Source of the DNA: a virus
IMG/VR virus record: IMGVR_UViG_3300009433_000050
Span: 1 to 24,741 of that record
DNA length: 24,741 nt
Reading direction: 5' to 3' (one strand)
The notes beneath the pieces were generated by a model. It saw only the letters and a list, made by a program, of their open reading frames with translations, was not told where the DNA came from and did not search any database. This document shows positions 1 through 7,305 of this stretch, in pieces (positions within the stretch are counted from its first letter, which is position 1; each line of letters begins with the position of its first letter). The translations under genes and the position numbers were made by a program.

Positions 1-1
1 A

Positions 2-655
2 AACTTTGGTCAAGCAATTGGTGGCGCATTACAAGGCGCTAATCAATTCCAAGAAATGCAAAAGTCACAGAAGATGAATGCCCAAGCTAACCAGATGGCA
101 AGTCAGCTTTTAGGGTTTGATACATCTGGAATGGAACCTAAGACGCGCGATCAATTGATTATGGAAAAATTTAGGCAGGAAGGAGCTTTAAACCTGCAAG
201 AAAACAAATTTAAGCAAGATGCAGAAGCTTTGACACAAAAAACAGATGTTGAAAACAGACAAAAAATTGAACCTTTGCGCGGTGCAATGGATGCTTTAAA
301 CCGAATGAAATCTTTGAGAAAGAAAGGCAATTTAGGACTGGGCTCCTCGTATTCTCCTTTTTCCTCTACTAGAAAAGATGCAGGAGAATATGAGCAACTT
401 GGAAAATCTTTAATACAGTATGCAACTAATATTCCTATTAGAAACAGAATTGAATTTGAAACGCTTGCTGAAAGACTATATGATCCCAATATAACCGATG
501 CATCGGCAGAAGGTATTTTAAATGCTATGGAACGGATTATAAATACATCTTTAAGTGCTTATGGTGCACAATCAACTCAAGAAAGCTCAACAAAAGCATC
601 TGTAGGATCTAAACAACAAAATCGGCCTCCCCTTACTCAATTTGTAGGTAAATGA
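2..655 (+). CDS. 5'-truncated virion-associated protein, partner of the downstream ejection-protein candidate
   Basis: The reading frame is open from base 2 to a TGA at 653-655, so the gene begins outside the window; 217 residues are visible. The first visible residues are Gly/Ala/Gln-rich (NFGQAIGGALQGANQFQEM), a pattern common in phage internal or ejection proteins. A helical, Lys/Glu/Gln-rich middle follows, then a more ordered segment around a PIRNRIEFETLAERLYDP motif. The stop overlaps the next start (ATGA), indicating co-translation with the 764-residue protein. I do not recognise a named family. Placement next to the ejection-protein candidate suggests a structural or DNA-ejection role (inference). 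An internal ATG at 56 is unlikely to be the true start because the frame stays open and compositionally coherent upstream. Confidence 0.8.
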   Translation, partial: NFGQAIGGALQGANQFQEMQKSQKMNAQANQMASQLLGFDTSGMEPKTRDQLIMEKFRQEGALNLQENKFKQDAEALTQKTDVENRQKIEPLRGAMDALNRMKSLRKKGNLGLGSSYSPFSSTRKDAGEYEQLGKSLIQYATNIPIRNRIEFETLAERLYDPNITDASAEGILNAMERIINTSLSAYGAQSTQESSTKASVGSKQQNRPPLTQFVGK

Positions 656-2946
656 TGTCAGCTAATTTTGATTATGAAGGCGCTATTCAAGCAGGCTATT
701 CACCCGATGAAATTAATGAGTTTTTGAAAAGCCAGCCAAGCTACAAGCCGACTAATCAAAAAGGTAAGTTTTTTGAAAACATTATAAATAATGCTTCTAA
801 TTTTTTTGGAAACTTTGGAAGTCCTACAGGTCAAAAACCACAAGAACCAACCCCAATGGAATCCATTGACCAAAGGCTTTTAAAAAAAAATAAAGGCTTT
901 GATGTTCAAGGTGCTTTAGAATCTGGCTATTCACCCGATGAAATTAATGAGTTTTTACAAAGTCAAATACCTGAAAAAACAGCGGCTCAAAAAGCTGGGC
1001 GTGTTGGGGCTCAATTAGGCCTTGGAATGACTGAAATGGAGATGTTGCCTTATGAACTTGCTGTAGCTCCATTTGCTTCTAAAGAGGCGCAACAGGTTTC
1101 ATATCGTGAGAATTTAGGCAATGATATCGAAAACCTCATGATGCAAAAGCAATCAGGAGATTGGACGTTTCAAGATGAGGAATTTTTGCAAAATCTTCAA
1201 GCACAGATGCAAGATCCGTCAAAATCAGATGAGTTTATTAAAACTGCTGACTTAAGCATTAGGGGACTTGCAGAAAAAGCTACAGGTTTAGATTTACATC
1301 CAGAGGGTACATTAGAGAAAGCGGCTAATTGGATTGGATTTATTAAAGACCCAAGCAAAATTGCCAAGGCTGGAGTTAATTCCAAACAAATACTTAAAGC
1401 TATTGCGCCTAGCGGTGAAGAAATTTTAAGGGGTGCTGGTGCAGGTACGGCTTTACAAATGGCAGAAGATGGCCAGTTTGGACCTATGGGAACAATGGCG
1501 GTAGCTGTATTGGGTGATGTTGTTGGAATGGGGGCAAAGGGGGCTTTAAAAGGTGCAAAGAATCTAGTCACAAAACCTAAAGAAACGCTTGCAAAAGTGG
1601 CAGCTTCACTTACACCAAAAGACAAACTGGCAATTCAAAAAGAGCTTATTAAAGACTTTGAGCAAGCAGGAATACAAGCTGATCTAGGCACTTTAACTGA
1701 TAATAATTTGATTAAAGGAATGCAAGCTCGTTTATCTCAATCAAGCCTAACGGGTGAATCCATACAAGAATTTAAAAAAAAATTAACTTCTCAAATTACA
1801 GATGAATATAAAATTCTTGCCGATGCATTAGGTGAAGCAAAATATGCCTCTACTTATGAGGCAGGTGTTGCAATTAAGGAAGGTATTAAATCTTTAAGAG
1901 AAGCAGATGCACAAGTTCATAAAAAGTTATATCAGAATGCCGACAAAGCTTTAAAAGAGGGTGCTTCAGTTGTTTCTACTAAACTATCACAAGCCATTGA
2001 AAGCCTTGAAAAAAAATTAACACCTGGAAAGCTTAAGTCTGGAGAACAAAAAGCCGTCATTGAAGCTTTAGAAACTCTCAAAAAAGACATTTACGATGCT
2101 GGTGGAATTCTTAAGTTTTCGGATGTAAAAAACTTAATGAATAATAAGCTTGGCCTTGAGGACATTATCAATTATGAAGTTCAAGGAGGAGCAAAACAGC
2201 TGTTAAAAGGAGTTGTTGCAGAACTTGATAGAGCCATCATTTCACACGGAAAAGATAACGCCACATTTGCAAAAAATTATGTAATGGCTAATAAAAAGTT
2301 CTCTGATCACGCTAAGACTTTTAGAAATAGAGAAGTTACCCAAATGCTAAAAGAGGGCGATCCCTCTAAGCTTTTAAATAAAATGAATTCAGTTCATGGG
2401 ATTAGACAACTTGATAAAATTATGTCTAAATCACCAGAAGGAAAACAGCTATTTAATAATCTTAAACGCACTAAGCTAGATCAAACGATTGGCGAAAAGA
2501 TGGTAGACAATACCACTCAACAGATAAAATTAGGGACTTTTTCCAATTTGCTAGAAAAAGGAAAAAATAAAGAAGTTATCAAAGAAATTTTAGGCGCAAA
2601 AGATTTTAAAAGGCTTGAACTTATTCAAAAAAATGCAGGTAAACTTGCCGAATCAGCTAATAAATTTTTAAATGCTTCTCAATCTGGAACTGTAGCCACT
2701 GATGTAGTAATTTTAGGAAAAGCGTTGTCGGATTTTTCTTCCTTATTAATGGGTAGCCCCTGGCCTATAGTAAGAACCGTTGGAGGAGTTATAACAGCTA
2801 GAAAAATGGCTAATCTTATTTCAGATTCAGAATTTTTAAAACTTGTTGAGCAAGTAATTAAAGACTCTGGTAAATCAGAAAGCAAATTATTTGAGACAAT
2901 TCAAAAACTCAAGCCTTACCTTGTTGATCAAGAACAAGAAAATTAA
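652..2946 (+). CDS. Putative DNA-ejection / internal virion protein (764 aa)
   Basis: This is a long, Lys/Glu/Ala-rich, mostly helical protein. Two copies of the motif GYSPDEINEFL occur near residues 15-25 and 92-102. Short 'GYS..EI..fL' motifs recur in large virion-internal proteins of podoviruses, which supports an ejection or internal-core role (family recollection plus context). Hydrophobic Gly/Ala-rich stretches lie around residues 245-305 (GAGAGTALQM, AVAVLGDVVGMGAKGALKGA) and 675-725, possibly membrane-interacting as in ejection proteins that cross the envelope. The middle (about 330-660) looks like extended helices. ATG 652 and ATG 655 are both possible starts; the first overlaps the upstream stop. 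No lysozyme or transglycosylase catalytic motif was seen. A convergent membrane-protein gene overlaps its stop codon. Confidence 0.6.
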   Translation: MMSANFDYEGAIQAGYSPDEINEFLKSQPSYKPTNQKGKFFENIINNASNFFGNFGSPTGQKPQEPTPMESIDQRLLKKNKGFDVQGALESGYSPDEINEFLQSQIPEKTAAQKAGRVGAQLGLGMTEMEMLPYELAVAPFASKEAQQVSYRENLGNDIENLMMQKQSGDWTFQDEEFLQNLQAQMQDPSKSDEFIKTADLSIRGLAEKATGLDLHPEGTLEKAANWIGFIKDPSKIAKAGVNSKQILKAIAPSGEEILRGAGAGTALQMAEDGQFGPMGTMAVAVLGDVVGMGAKGALKGAKNLVTKPKETLAKVAASLTPKDKLAIQKELIKDFEQAGIQADLGTLTDNNLIKGMQARLSQSSLTGESIQEFKKKLTSQITDEYKILADALGEAKYASTYEAGVAIKEGIKSLREADAQVHKKLYQNADKALKEGASVVSTKLSQAIESLEKKLTPGKLKSGEQKAVIEALETLKKDIYDAGGILKFSDVKNLMNNKLGLEDIINYEVQGGAKQLLKGVVAELDRAIISHGKDNATFAKNYVMANKKFSDHAKTFRNREVTQMLKEGDPSKLLNKMNSVHGIRQLDKIMSKSPEGKQLFNNLKRTKLDQTIGEKMVDNTTQQIKLGTFSNLLEKGKNKEVIKEILGAKDFKRLELIQKNAGKLAESANKFLNASQSGTVATDVVILGKALSDFSSLLMGSPWPIVRTVGGVITARKMANLISDSEFLKLVEQVIKDSGKSESKLFETIQKLKPYLVDQEQEN
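694..956 (+). repeat. Pair of 32-bp exact direct repeats inside the ejection-protein gene
   Basis: An identical 32-base block occurs at 694-725 and 925-956, 231 bp (77 codons) apart and in frame. It encodes GYSPDEINEFL. Flanking codons are diverged but encode similar residues (DYEGAIQA versus DVQGALES). This looks like an internal duplication of a short protein motif whose core has been kept identical at DNA level. Confidence 0.85.
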
Positions 2947-3161
2947 AATATTTTAGTTGGTCTCATAGGCCAAAATAAATAAGTTAAAAAGCCTAAAAAA
3001 AATCCTAAAGTTTCTAGCCTAAAATAACTACAAACTATGCACAAAATTAATGTATATAAGTGCGGTCTTCCCAAATTAACAATATATTTTATGATGGAAT
3101 CACCAAATAAAGCCACAAATCCTATAAATAATAAAACTAAAAAACCTTGTAATTCTGTCAT
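2943..3161 (-). CDS. Small two-helix membrane protein (72 aa), holin candidate
   Basis: The predicted protein has a hydrophobic N-terminal helix (LVLLFIGFVALFG, about residues 8-20) and further hydrophobic segments (about 35-46 and 53-65) separated by short polar turns. It ends in a basic tail (MRPTKIF). An AAAAGGAA stretch lies about 10 nt before the ATG. Its stop overlaps the end of the upstream-strand ejection gene. It is the last gene of a leftward cluster in which three consecutive products are small membrane proteins. The size and topology fit a holin or another lysis-related membrane protein, but no endolysin is present in the window, so this is inference. It could equally be a moron acting on the host envelope. 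Confidence 0.6.
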   Translation of the reverse strand: MTELQGFLVLLFIGFVALFGDSIIKYIVNLGRPHLYTLILCIVCSYFRLETLGFFLGFLTYLFWPMRPTKIF

Positions 3162-3186
3162 TTTTAAATATTCCTTTTTATTATGT

Positions 3187-3270
3187 TTAAGGAGGAGAGA
3201 TATCTTCTTGAGGGAAAAAAATTGGTAAAATCACCATCATTACGCAAAAAATAATTAAAAAATCTATCAT
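3187..3270 (-). CDS. 27-residue single-span membrane peptide
   Basis: A short gene read on the minus strand. The product is almost entirely one hydrophobic helix (residues 3-19, FLIIFCVMMVILPIFF) followed by the acidic, proline-ended tail PQEDISPP. Support comes from an AGGAATAGGAA motif directly before the ATG and from a 4-nt ATGA overlap with the stop of the preceding 65-residue gene, which implies translational coupling. The next gene downstream is another membrane protein. The function is unknown; small single-span peptides of this kind occur in phage lysis cassettes. No homology is claimed. Confidence 0.55.
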   Translation of the reverse strand: MIDFLIIFCVMMVILPIFFPQEDISPP

Positions 3271-3464
3271 TTCCTATTCCTTTCTTCGATAGCGCAAAGT
3301 CTTCCATGAAAGTCGCGCATTTCTTGTCTAATAGCCTCTAAAATATCGTTAGTTTCTTTTCGATTAGCTTCTAACTTTTTGTCCATATTCATATACAATG
3401 ACAAAACTGTACCTAAATTGGCTGCTACTATAGCAAAAACTGTGAGCACTTGATCTAATTGCAT
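3267..3464 (-). CDS. Small membrane-anchored coiled-coil protein (65 aa)
   Basis: The N-terminal hydrophobic segment (about residues 6-24, VLTVFAIVAANLGTVLSLYM) is followed by a highly charged helical tail with heptad-like spacing (KKLEANRKETNDILEAIRQEM). The architecture is one membrane span plus a coiled coil, as in XhlA-type or spanin-like lysis accessory proteins, though no family match can be asserted. A good SD (AAGGA) lies 8 nt before the ATG. The stop overlaps the start of the 27-residue peptide by 4 nt. It follows a helix-turn-helix gene on the same strand, so the four genes from 3676 down to 2943 probably form one unit. Confidence 0.65.
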   Translation of the reverse strand: MQLDQVLTVFAIVAANLGTVLSLYMNMDKKLEANRKETNDILEAIRQEMRDFHGRLCAIEERNRK

Positions 3465-3478
3465 TTCATTCTTCCTTT

Positions 3479-3676
3479 TTATTGTATGTGATATCCCATA
3501 ATCCCAAGCCTCATCGTCTCAGATTTTGCAATCCGATAAGCTGAGGTTTTCCCTTTCCCAACTTTAAAAGCAAATAAAATGCCTTTCTTAATCATCTTCT
3601 GCACTGTGTTACGATGCACGCCAATATATTCCGCAAATTCATTAACGCTTAAAAAGTCTTTATCTTTGAATCTCAT
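3479..3676 (-). CDS. Helix-turn-helix regulator, MerR/excisionase-like (65 aa)
   Basis: A single DNA-binding domain: the segment FLSVNEFAEYIGVHRNTVQKM (about residues 8-28 from the chosen ATG) has the spacing of a winged helix-turn-helix of the excisionase/MerR type. It is followed by GKGKTSAYRIAKSE, typical of the wing. The ATG at 3676 is preferred. A TTG at 3694 would extend the protein by six residues, but it lies inside the repeat block likely to be its operator. No effector domain is present. It heads the leftward cluster of small membrane proteins and faces the rightward fibre operon, so it may control either or both (inference). Confidence 0.75.
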   Translation of the reverse strand: MRFKDKDFLSVNEFAEYIGVHRNTVQKMIKKGILFAFKVGKGKTSAYRIAKSETMRLGIMGYHIQ

Positions 3677-3689
3677 GCCTAACAGTATG

Positions 3690-3712
3690 TGCAATAAGTG
3701 TTAATAAGTGCA
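3690..3712. promoter_or_regulatory. Operator-like tandem repeat upstream of the HTH gene
   Basis: AATAAGTG occurs twice in direct orientation (3693-3700 and 3703-3710), exactly 10 bp apart, one helical turn. The block is bounded on both sides by TGCA. It lies directly before the HTH gene and about 80 bp before the first fibre gene, a suitable place for an operator read by the HTH protein. This is an inference from position and spacing only. Confidence 0.4.
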
Positions 3713-3728
3713 AGCAAAATAAACGCTA

Positions 3729-3750
3729 TTGACAAAGTTAAAGATATAAT
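3729..3750 (+). promoter_or_regulatory. Promoter-like elements before the fibre operon with non-canonical spacing
   Basis: Perfect TTGACA (3729-3734) and TATAAT (3745-3750) hexamers are both present, but only 10 bp apart, too close to work together as a standard sigma-70 promoter. One of them may pair with a weaker partner; for TTGACA, a CATTGT hexamer sits 17 bp downstream. A transcript starting near 3757 would have a leader of about 30 nt before the ATG at 3788. Confidence 0.3.
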
Positions 3751-3787
3751 TCATTGTGAACTTAAAATTTAAATTTAGAGGTTTATT

Positions 3788-5833
3788 ATGGGAATTGCAG
3801 TTGGTTTTGGGGGGCTCATCAGTGTGCCTCCAGCAGCTATTAGAGGAAGTGGAGCACCACAAGCTTCATTCAAAGCCCAACTTGGGCAATCTTATTTTGA
3901 TATTTCTACATCACCACCTACTGAGTACGTGTTTAATGGCCAAACGTGGGTAACGGCTGGGGCAAATCCTGCTACTACGGTTACATACGGAACAGTTCTT
4001 TTAACAGACAATAGCTCTCCAGTAGCAACAAAAGTTTATGCCGATAATCTAGCAATTGCCGGTGCTCCTGCATGGTCTGAAACTGTATCAGGTATTGGTC
4101 AACTGGCAACTACAGCAGAAGCTCAAGCAGGCGTAGACGATACAGTCGCCATTACTCCTTTAAAATTAGCTCAAGCCCTAGTCGGTTCCCTTCCAATTAC
4201 AGGTGGAGCCGGATCTTTTACAACACTTGCCGCTTCAGGCCTTGCCTCTCTTAGTGGATCTGCAACGATCACAACAGGCGCAACAGCACTTAATTTAGCT
4301 TCAGATGCCTCAACAGGTGCAGTAAATATTGGTACAGGTGCAGGCGCGCGAACAATTACAATCGGTAACGTAACAGGCGCAACAGCTGTGGCCGTCAATA
4401 CCGGTACAGGTTCTTTCACTGTCACATCGACAGGAACAGGAGATATCGTTCTAAACTCAGCCGACACTCTTCTTTTAGATTCAGCTGGAGTGCTTGAACT
4501 CAATTCATCTGCTGGTGTAATTGGAATAGGTAACGATGCCGTCGCACAAGCAATCAATATTGGTACAGGTGCCGCAGCTCGAACAATTACTCTTGGAAAT
4601 AGCACAGGTGCTACAAGCGTAGTCCTAAATGCTGGAACTGGCCCTATTAACATTGGGACAAATGCGATTGCTCACACTGTTTCAATCGGTAATTCAACAG
4701 GCGCAACAAGCGTCGTTATTGACTCAGGAACAGGCCCTATAAATGTCGGAACAAATGCAGTTGCTCATACCGTTACGATTGGTAACGTGACAGGCGCAAC
4801 AGCCGTAAATATCAACGCTGGTTCGGGTGGTTCAGTAATTACCACAACAAACGCAGCTCTAGGGTTGGTTTCTGGAACTGGAGCTATGAATATTTCAGCC
4901 GATGCAGCAGCTACAACCGTCAATATCGGTACAGGCGCAGCTGTTGTAAAAACAATTAACATTGGTGGAACAGGGGCCAACGTTATCGCGATTGGTAACA
5001 CTCAAACAGCGGGTTCAGTTGCAATCGGTACAGCAATGACAGGCGGTACAATTTCAATCGGGGGCACAGGGCTGCAAACTGGAACAGTTTCAATAGCTCC
5101 AGGAACAGGTGCTCAAACCGTCAATATCGGAACCGGTGGAACAGGAGTTAAAACCGTAAATATTGCCACAGGCGCGATAGGGAATATCGTGACCATAGGT
5201 TCAGTAACGGCTGCCGCTTCAATGTCTCTACTTGTAGGAACTGGCAACTTTACTCTTGAGGGTAACGTAGCCTCTACTTACACCATTTCGGGTACTGGTG
5301 TCAATACTGGAACCATTACAATTGACGGCGGAACAGGCGCACGGACTATCAACGTGGCAAACAATACCGGCATCAAGACAATTAATATTGCAGGCGATAG
5401 TGCAACAAGTGCCAATATTATCAAGATCGGTACAGGTGCAGCGGCTCAAACTGTCACAGTAGGTTCTACTAATACAACGTCAACAACCACAATTAATGCA
5501 GGTTCCGGAAACGTAAACGTGACAGGCGGCCATCTAGCGATTGCCTCAGTTGCAAGAACGCTTCTTGTAAATGGTGGAGCAGCAACAGACTTTATTGGTA
5601 CAGGCACTCTTACAGCAGGAACTCAAACCATAAATAATACAAATATTGCAGCAGGTGATGTTATACTCCTTACCAGAGTTGGTGTTGCAGCTTCTACAAC
5701 ACTTGGAGTATTAACTTATACAATTAATGCCGGCGTAAGTTTTACTGTGACAAGTGTTATTTTAGGAACACCTAGTTCAACTCAAACTGGAGATGTCTCC
5801 ACGTACGCCTACTTTATAGTCCGCCCCACATAA
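3788..5833 (+). CDS. Tail fibre / receptor-binding protein with repetitive beta-structure (681 aa)
   Basis: Four regions are visible. Residues 1-100 form a non-repetitive N-terminus likely to attach to the virion. A tail-fibre motif (AEAQAGVDDTVAITPLKLA, about 110-128) resembles the short repeat found in many phage tail fibres. Residues about 178-578 are a Gly/Thr/Ile/Asn-rich repeat domain of units such as INIGTGAAARTITLGN, consistent with a beta-solenoid or trimeric beta-roll shaft. The C-terminal domain (about 600-681, DFIGTGTLTAGTQTINN to STYAYFIVRPT) is non-repetitive and is the likely receptor-binding tip. GAGG precedes the ATG by 6 nt. It opens a rightward fibre module of seven genes. 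The role in host recognition is inferred from composition, motif and context. Confidence 0.8.
   Translation: MGIAVGFGGLISVPPAAIRGSGAPQASFKAQLGQSYFDISTSPPTEYVFNGQTWVTAGANPATTVTYGTVLLTDNSSPVATKVYADNLAIAGAPAWSETVSGIGQLATTAEAQAGVDDTVAITPLKLAQALVGSLPITGGAGSFTTLAASGLASLSGSATITTGATALNLASDASTGAVNIGTGAGARTITIGNVTGATAVAVNTGTGSFTVTSTGTGDIVLNSADTLLLDSAGVLELNSSAGVIGIGNDAVAQAINIGTGAAARTITLGNSTGATSVVLNAGTGPINIGTNAIAHTVSIGNSTGATSVVIDSGTGPINVGTNAVAHTVTIGNVTGATAVNINAGSGGSVITTTNAALGLVSGTGAMNISADAAATTVNIGTGAAVVKTINIGGTGANVIAIGNTQTAGSVAIGTAMTGGTISIGGTGLQTGTVSIAPGTGAQTVNIGTGGTGVKTVNIATGAIGNIVTIGSVTAAASMSLLVGTGNFTLEGNVASTYTISGTGVNTGTITIDGGTGARTINVANNTGIKTINIAGDSATSANIIKIGTGAAAQTVTVGSTNTTSTTTINAGSGNVNVTGGHLAIASVARTLLVNGGAATDFIGTGTLTAGTQTINNTNIAAGDVILLTRVGVAASTTLGVLTYTINAGVSFTVTSVILGTPSSTQTGDVSTYAYFIVRPT
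4553..4831 (+). repeat. Tandem 93-bp (31-residue) coding repeat in the fibre shaft
   Basis: Three near-perfect 31-residue units begin at residues 256, 287 and 318. Each consists of IN(I/V)GT, a TITLGN/TVSIGN/TVTIGN strand, TGAT(S/A)V and a (A/D)(G/S)GTGP-like turn. More degenerate units spread over 4319-5521. Codons such as GGTACAGG and AATATTGG recur, so the DNA itself is repetitive and prone to changes in unit number by recombination. Confidence 0.75.
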
Positions 5834-5848
5834 TATTTAAATTTATAA

Positions 5849-5883
5849 ATGGGTTGTGTATATTAAAAACATACATAACCCAT
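5849..5883 (+). terminator. Intergenic hairpin after the first fibre gene
   Basis: A 13-bp stem forms between ATGGGTTGTGTAT (5849-5861) and ATACATAACCCAT (5871-5883), with one G-U pair and a 9-nt loop. No T-run follows, so it is not a classical intrinsic terminator. It could be an mRNA-stabilising stem, an attenuating pause site or a processing site that separates expression of the first fibre gene from the six genes downstream. Confidence 0.4.
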
Positions 5884-5900
5884 AACGTCTAAGAGGCACT

Positions 5901-6107
5901 ATGAATATCGTCAATAAAGTTGAATGCAAGCTAGAAAACTTTGAAAAATGCCATTTAATTGCGGATGCGGATTGCCCGATGGGTCAAATTTACGATTACG
6001 CATGTGCCTTACTAGCATTCAGCATTCAAAAAATGCAAGAATCGCAACCAAAACCTAAAGAAGAAGTCTCTTCTATAGAAGTTGCAGAAGAACAAAAAGG
6101 TGAATAA
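5901..6107 (+). CDS. Small acidic protein of the fibre module (68 aa)
   Basis: A short, soluble-looking protein with a Cys-containing N-terminal half (ECKLEN, KCHLIADADCPMGQIYDYACALL) and a charged low-complexity tail (about residues 44-68, rich in Lys, Glu, Gln and Pro). An AGAGG motif sits 5 nt before the ATG. The stop shares one base with the start of the next gene (TAATG), which implies coupling to a small structural protein. Position between fibre genes is compatible with a fibre-assembly chaperone or linker, but I do not recognise the family and do not assign a role. Confidence 0.65.
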   Translation: MNIVNKVECKLENFEKCHLIADADCPMGQIYDYACALLAFSIQKMQESQPKPKEEVSSIEVAEEQKGE

Positions 6108-6442
6108 TGACATCAGCTAGAGTCGATGCGCTCAGATCCATTCAATTTGGATCTATAACAAGTTCCTATCAACCGTTAGGAACAGCATTGGGACATCAAT
6201 GGAGAATTTGGAAAATAACAAATTCAACAAATGGTGATATGCTAATTTCGTTTGATGGAACAAATGACAATCTTTTTGTTCCTGCAAACTCATTTATACT
6301 TTATGACATTTCTACAAACGCAGATCAAGACGCTTCATCGGCTTTAGCTATGTCGATAGGAACTCAATACTTAATAAAGTATTCATCGGCTCCGACGTCA
6401 GGTGGAGTGTATTTAGAAGGCATTTACCAACAGGGGCAATAA
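6107..6442 (+). CDS. Small beta-rich phage structural protein (111 aa)
   Basis: The protein has the pattern of a small phage virion family I recall from podovirus genomes: an N-terminal segment ending in a conserved Phe-Gly-Ser-Ile (SIQFGSI), then WRIWKITNSTNGDMLISFDGTNDNLFVPANSF split across residues about 32-62, ILYDIST, and an I-G-T-QYLIKYS segment before a short C-terminal strand. The alternation of hydrophobic residues suggests a compact beta-sandwich. An AGGTGA-type SD precedes the ATG. Both junctions are TAATG overlaps of one base, so it is translated with the 68-residue protein and the coiled-coil protein. A likely job is a head-to-tail or fibre-attachment accessory (inference). Confidence 0.6.
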   Translation: MTSARVDALRSIQFGSITSSYQPLGTALGHQWRIWKITNSTNGDMLISFDGTNDNLFVPANSFILYDISTNADQDASSALAMSIGTQYLIKYSSAPTSGGVYLEGIYQQGQ

Positions 6443-7305
6443 TGACTGCAGACGTTTTAAAAAAACAAGTTGAGTTCATGACAGAGCGTTTTCAAATTTG
6501 CATGCAAATGTTTGAAGACAGCAATGTTAAAGCTAAAAAACTTTCAGATGATTTTAGCTCTATAAATGACCGCATGGACGCTTCATCAAAAAATATAGAA
6601 GTTTTGACAGATCGTTTATTTGAAACCTTGAATGCTATTCGCGTTTTAAAAAAAGACAGTTACGATCAAATTAGCTCTCTTTTGGTTTCGATATCTGCAA
6701 TTACAAGTGAAATTCCTTTGATTAAAGATGAAAACGAAGCCACAAAACAGCTTTTTAATGAATCAAATGCTAAAATTGACTCTGTTTTTTCTAAAATGTC
6801 AGCTTTCACTTACGCAGATAAGAATGAAGTAAAGCCGCTTTACATTGAAATTGACAAGGTCAATAAAAAGCTTTCTGATCTTTCAGATTCTATTATAGTC
6901 ATGTCTAAATCAGTAAATTTGATTATTCAAGATCTAAGGCAAGAGATCTCTCCTTTGCCTGGAAATGTTCAAGTAATCAATGCTCAACTAGATAACCATG
7001 AATCTAGAGTCATAGGTTTGAAAAATGAAATTAATGACATAAGGTGCGATATTAAAAATATGTCTAAATGTATAATGGATGCAATGAGCGTTAGAATTTC
7101 AAAAGCAATGGAGTCTATTCCTAAAAATGAATCTGTTTGTTTAGATGATGTTAAAAAAATGATTGCCTCAAGTCTTGAAGTCGCATTTTTAGATTCAAAA
7201 AACGCAAATGCTCGATCAGTAAACAACGAAACTAAAGTAATGATCTTAGAAAAAAAGCTGGAAAGCCTAAATCTTGCGATAAATAAAATTTCTTTAGGGG
7301 CGTAA
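6442..7305 (+). CDS. Long coiled-coil protein of the fibre module (287 aa)
   Basis: Almost the whole protein shows heptad-like spacing of hydrophobic residues with abundant Lys, Asp, Ser and Asn, for example SSINDRMDASSKNIEVLTDR and LSDLSDSIIVMSKSVNLIIQ. Neither a catalytic motif nor a membrane segment is apparent. A proline-glycine break (SPLPGN, about residue 170-175) may be a hinge between two coiled-coil rods. AGGGG lies just before the ATG. The stop directly abuts the start of the next fibre gene. It may form the trimeric stalk, a whisker-like collar or a connector for the adjacent fibres (inference from structure and position). Confidence 0.65.
   Translation: MTADVLKKQVEFMTERFQICMQMFEDSNVKAKKLSDDFSSINDRMDASSKNIEVLTDRLFETLNAIRVLKKDSYDQISSLLVSISAITSEIPLIKDENEATKQLFNESNAKIDSVFSKMSAFTYADKNEVKPLYIEIDKVNKKLSDLSDSIIVMSKSVNLIIQDLRQEISPLPGNVQVINAQLDNHESRVIGLKNEINDIRCDIKNMSKCIMDAMSVRISKAMESIPKNESVCLDDVKKMIASSLEVAFLDSKNANARSVNNETKVMILEKKLESLNLAINKISLGA

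Noticed and set aside
3037-3228. Rightward 63-residue frame opposite the small membrane protein
   Set aside because: It lacks an SD and is antisense to a better-supported membrane protein gene.
4171-5449. Several long open frames on the minus strand within the first fibre gene
   Set aside because: They are Pro/Val/Ala-rich or Cys-rich mirror translations of the repetitive Gly/Thr codons, with no SD or plausible fold; shadows of the fibre.
4319-5521. Repeat array considered as CRISPR or other non-coding array
   Set aside because: The 93-bp units are in frame, have no unique spacers, and encode a continuous beta-structured shaft.
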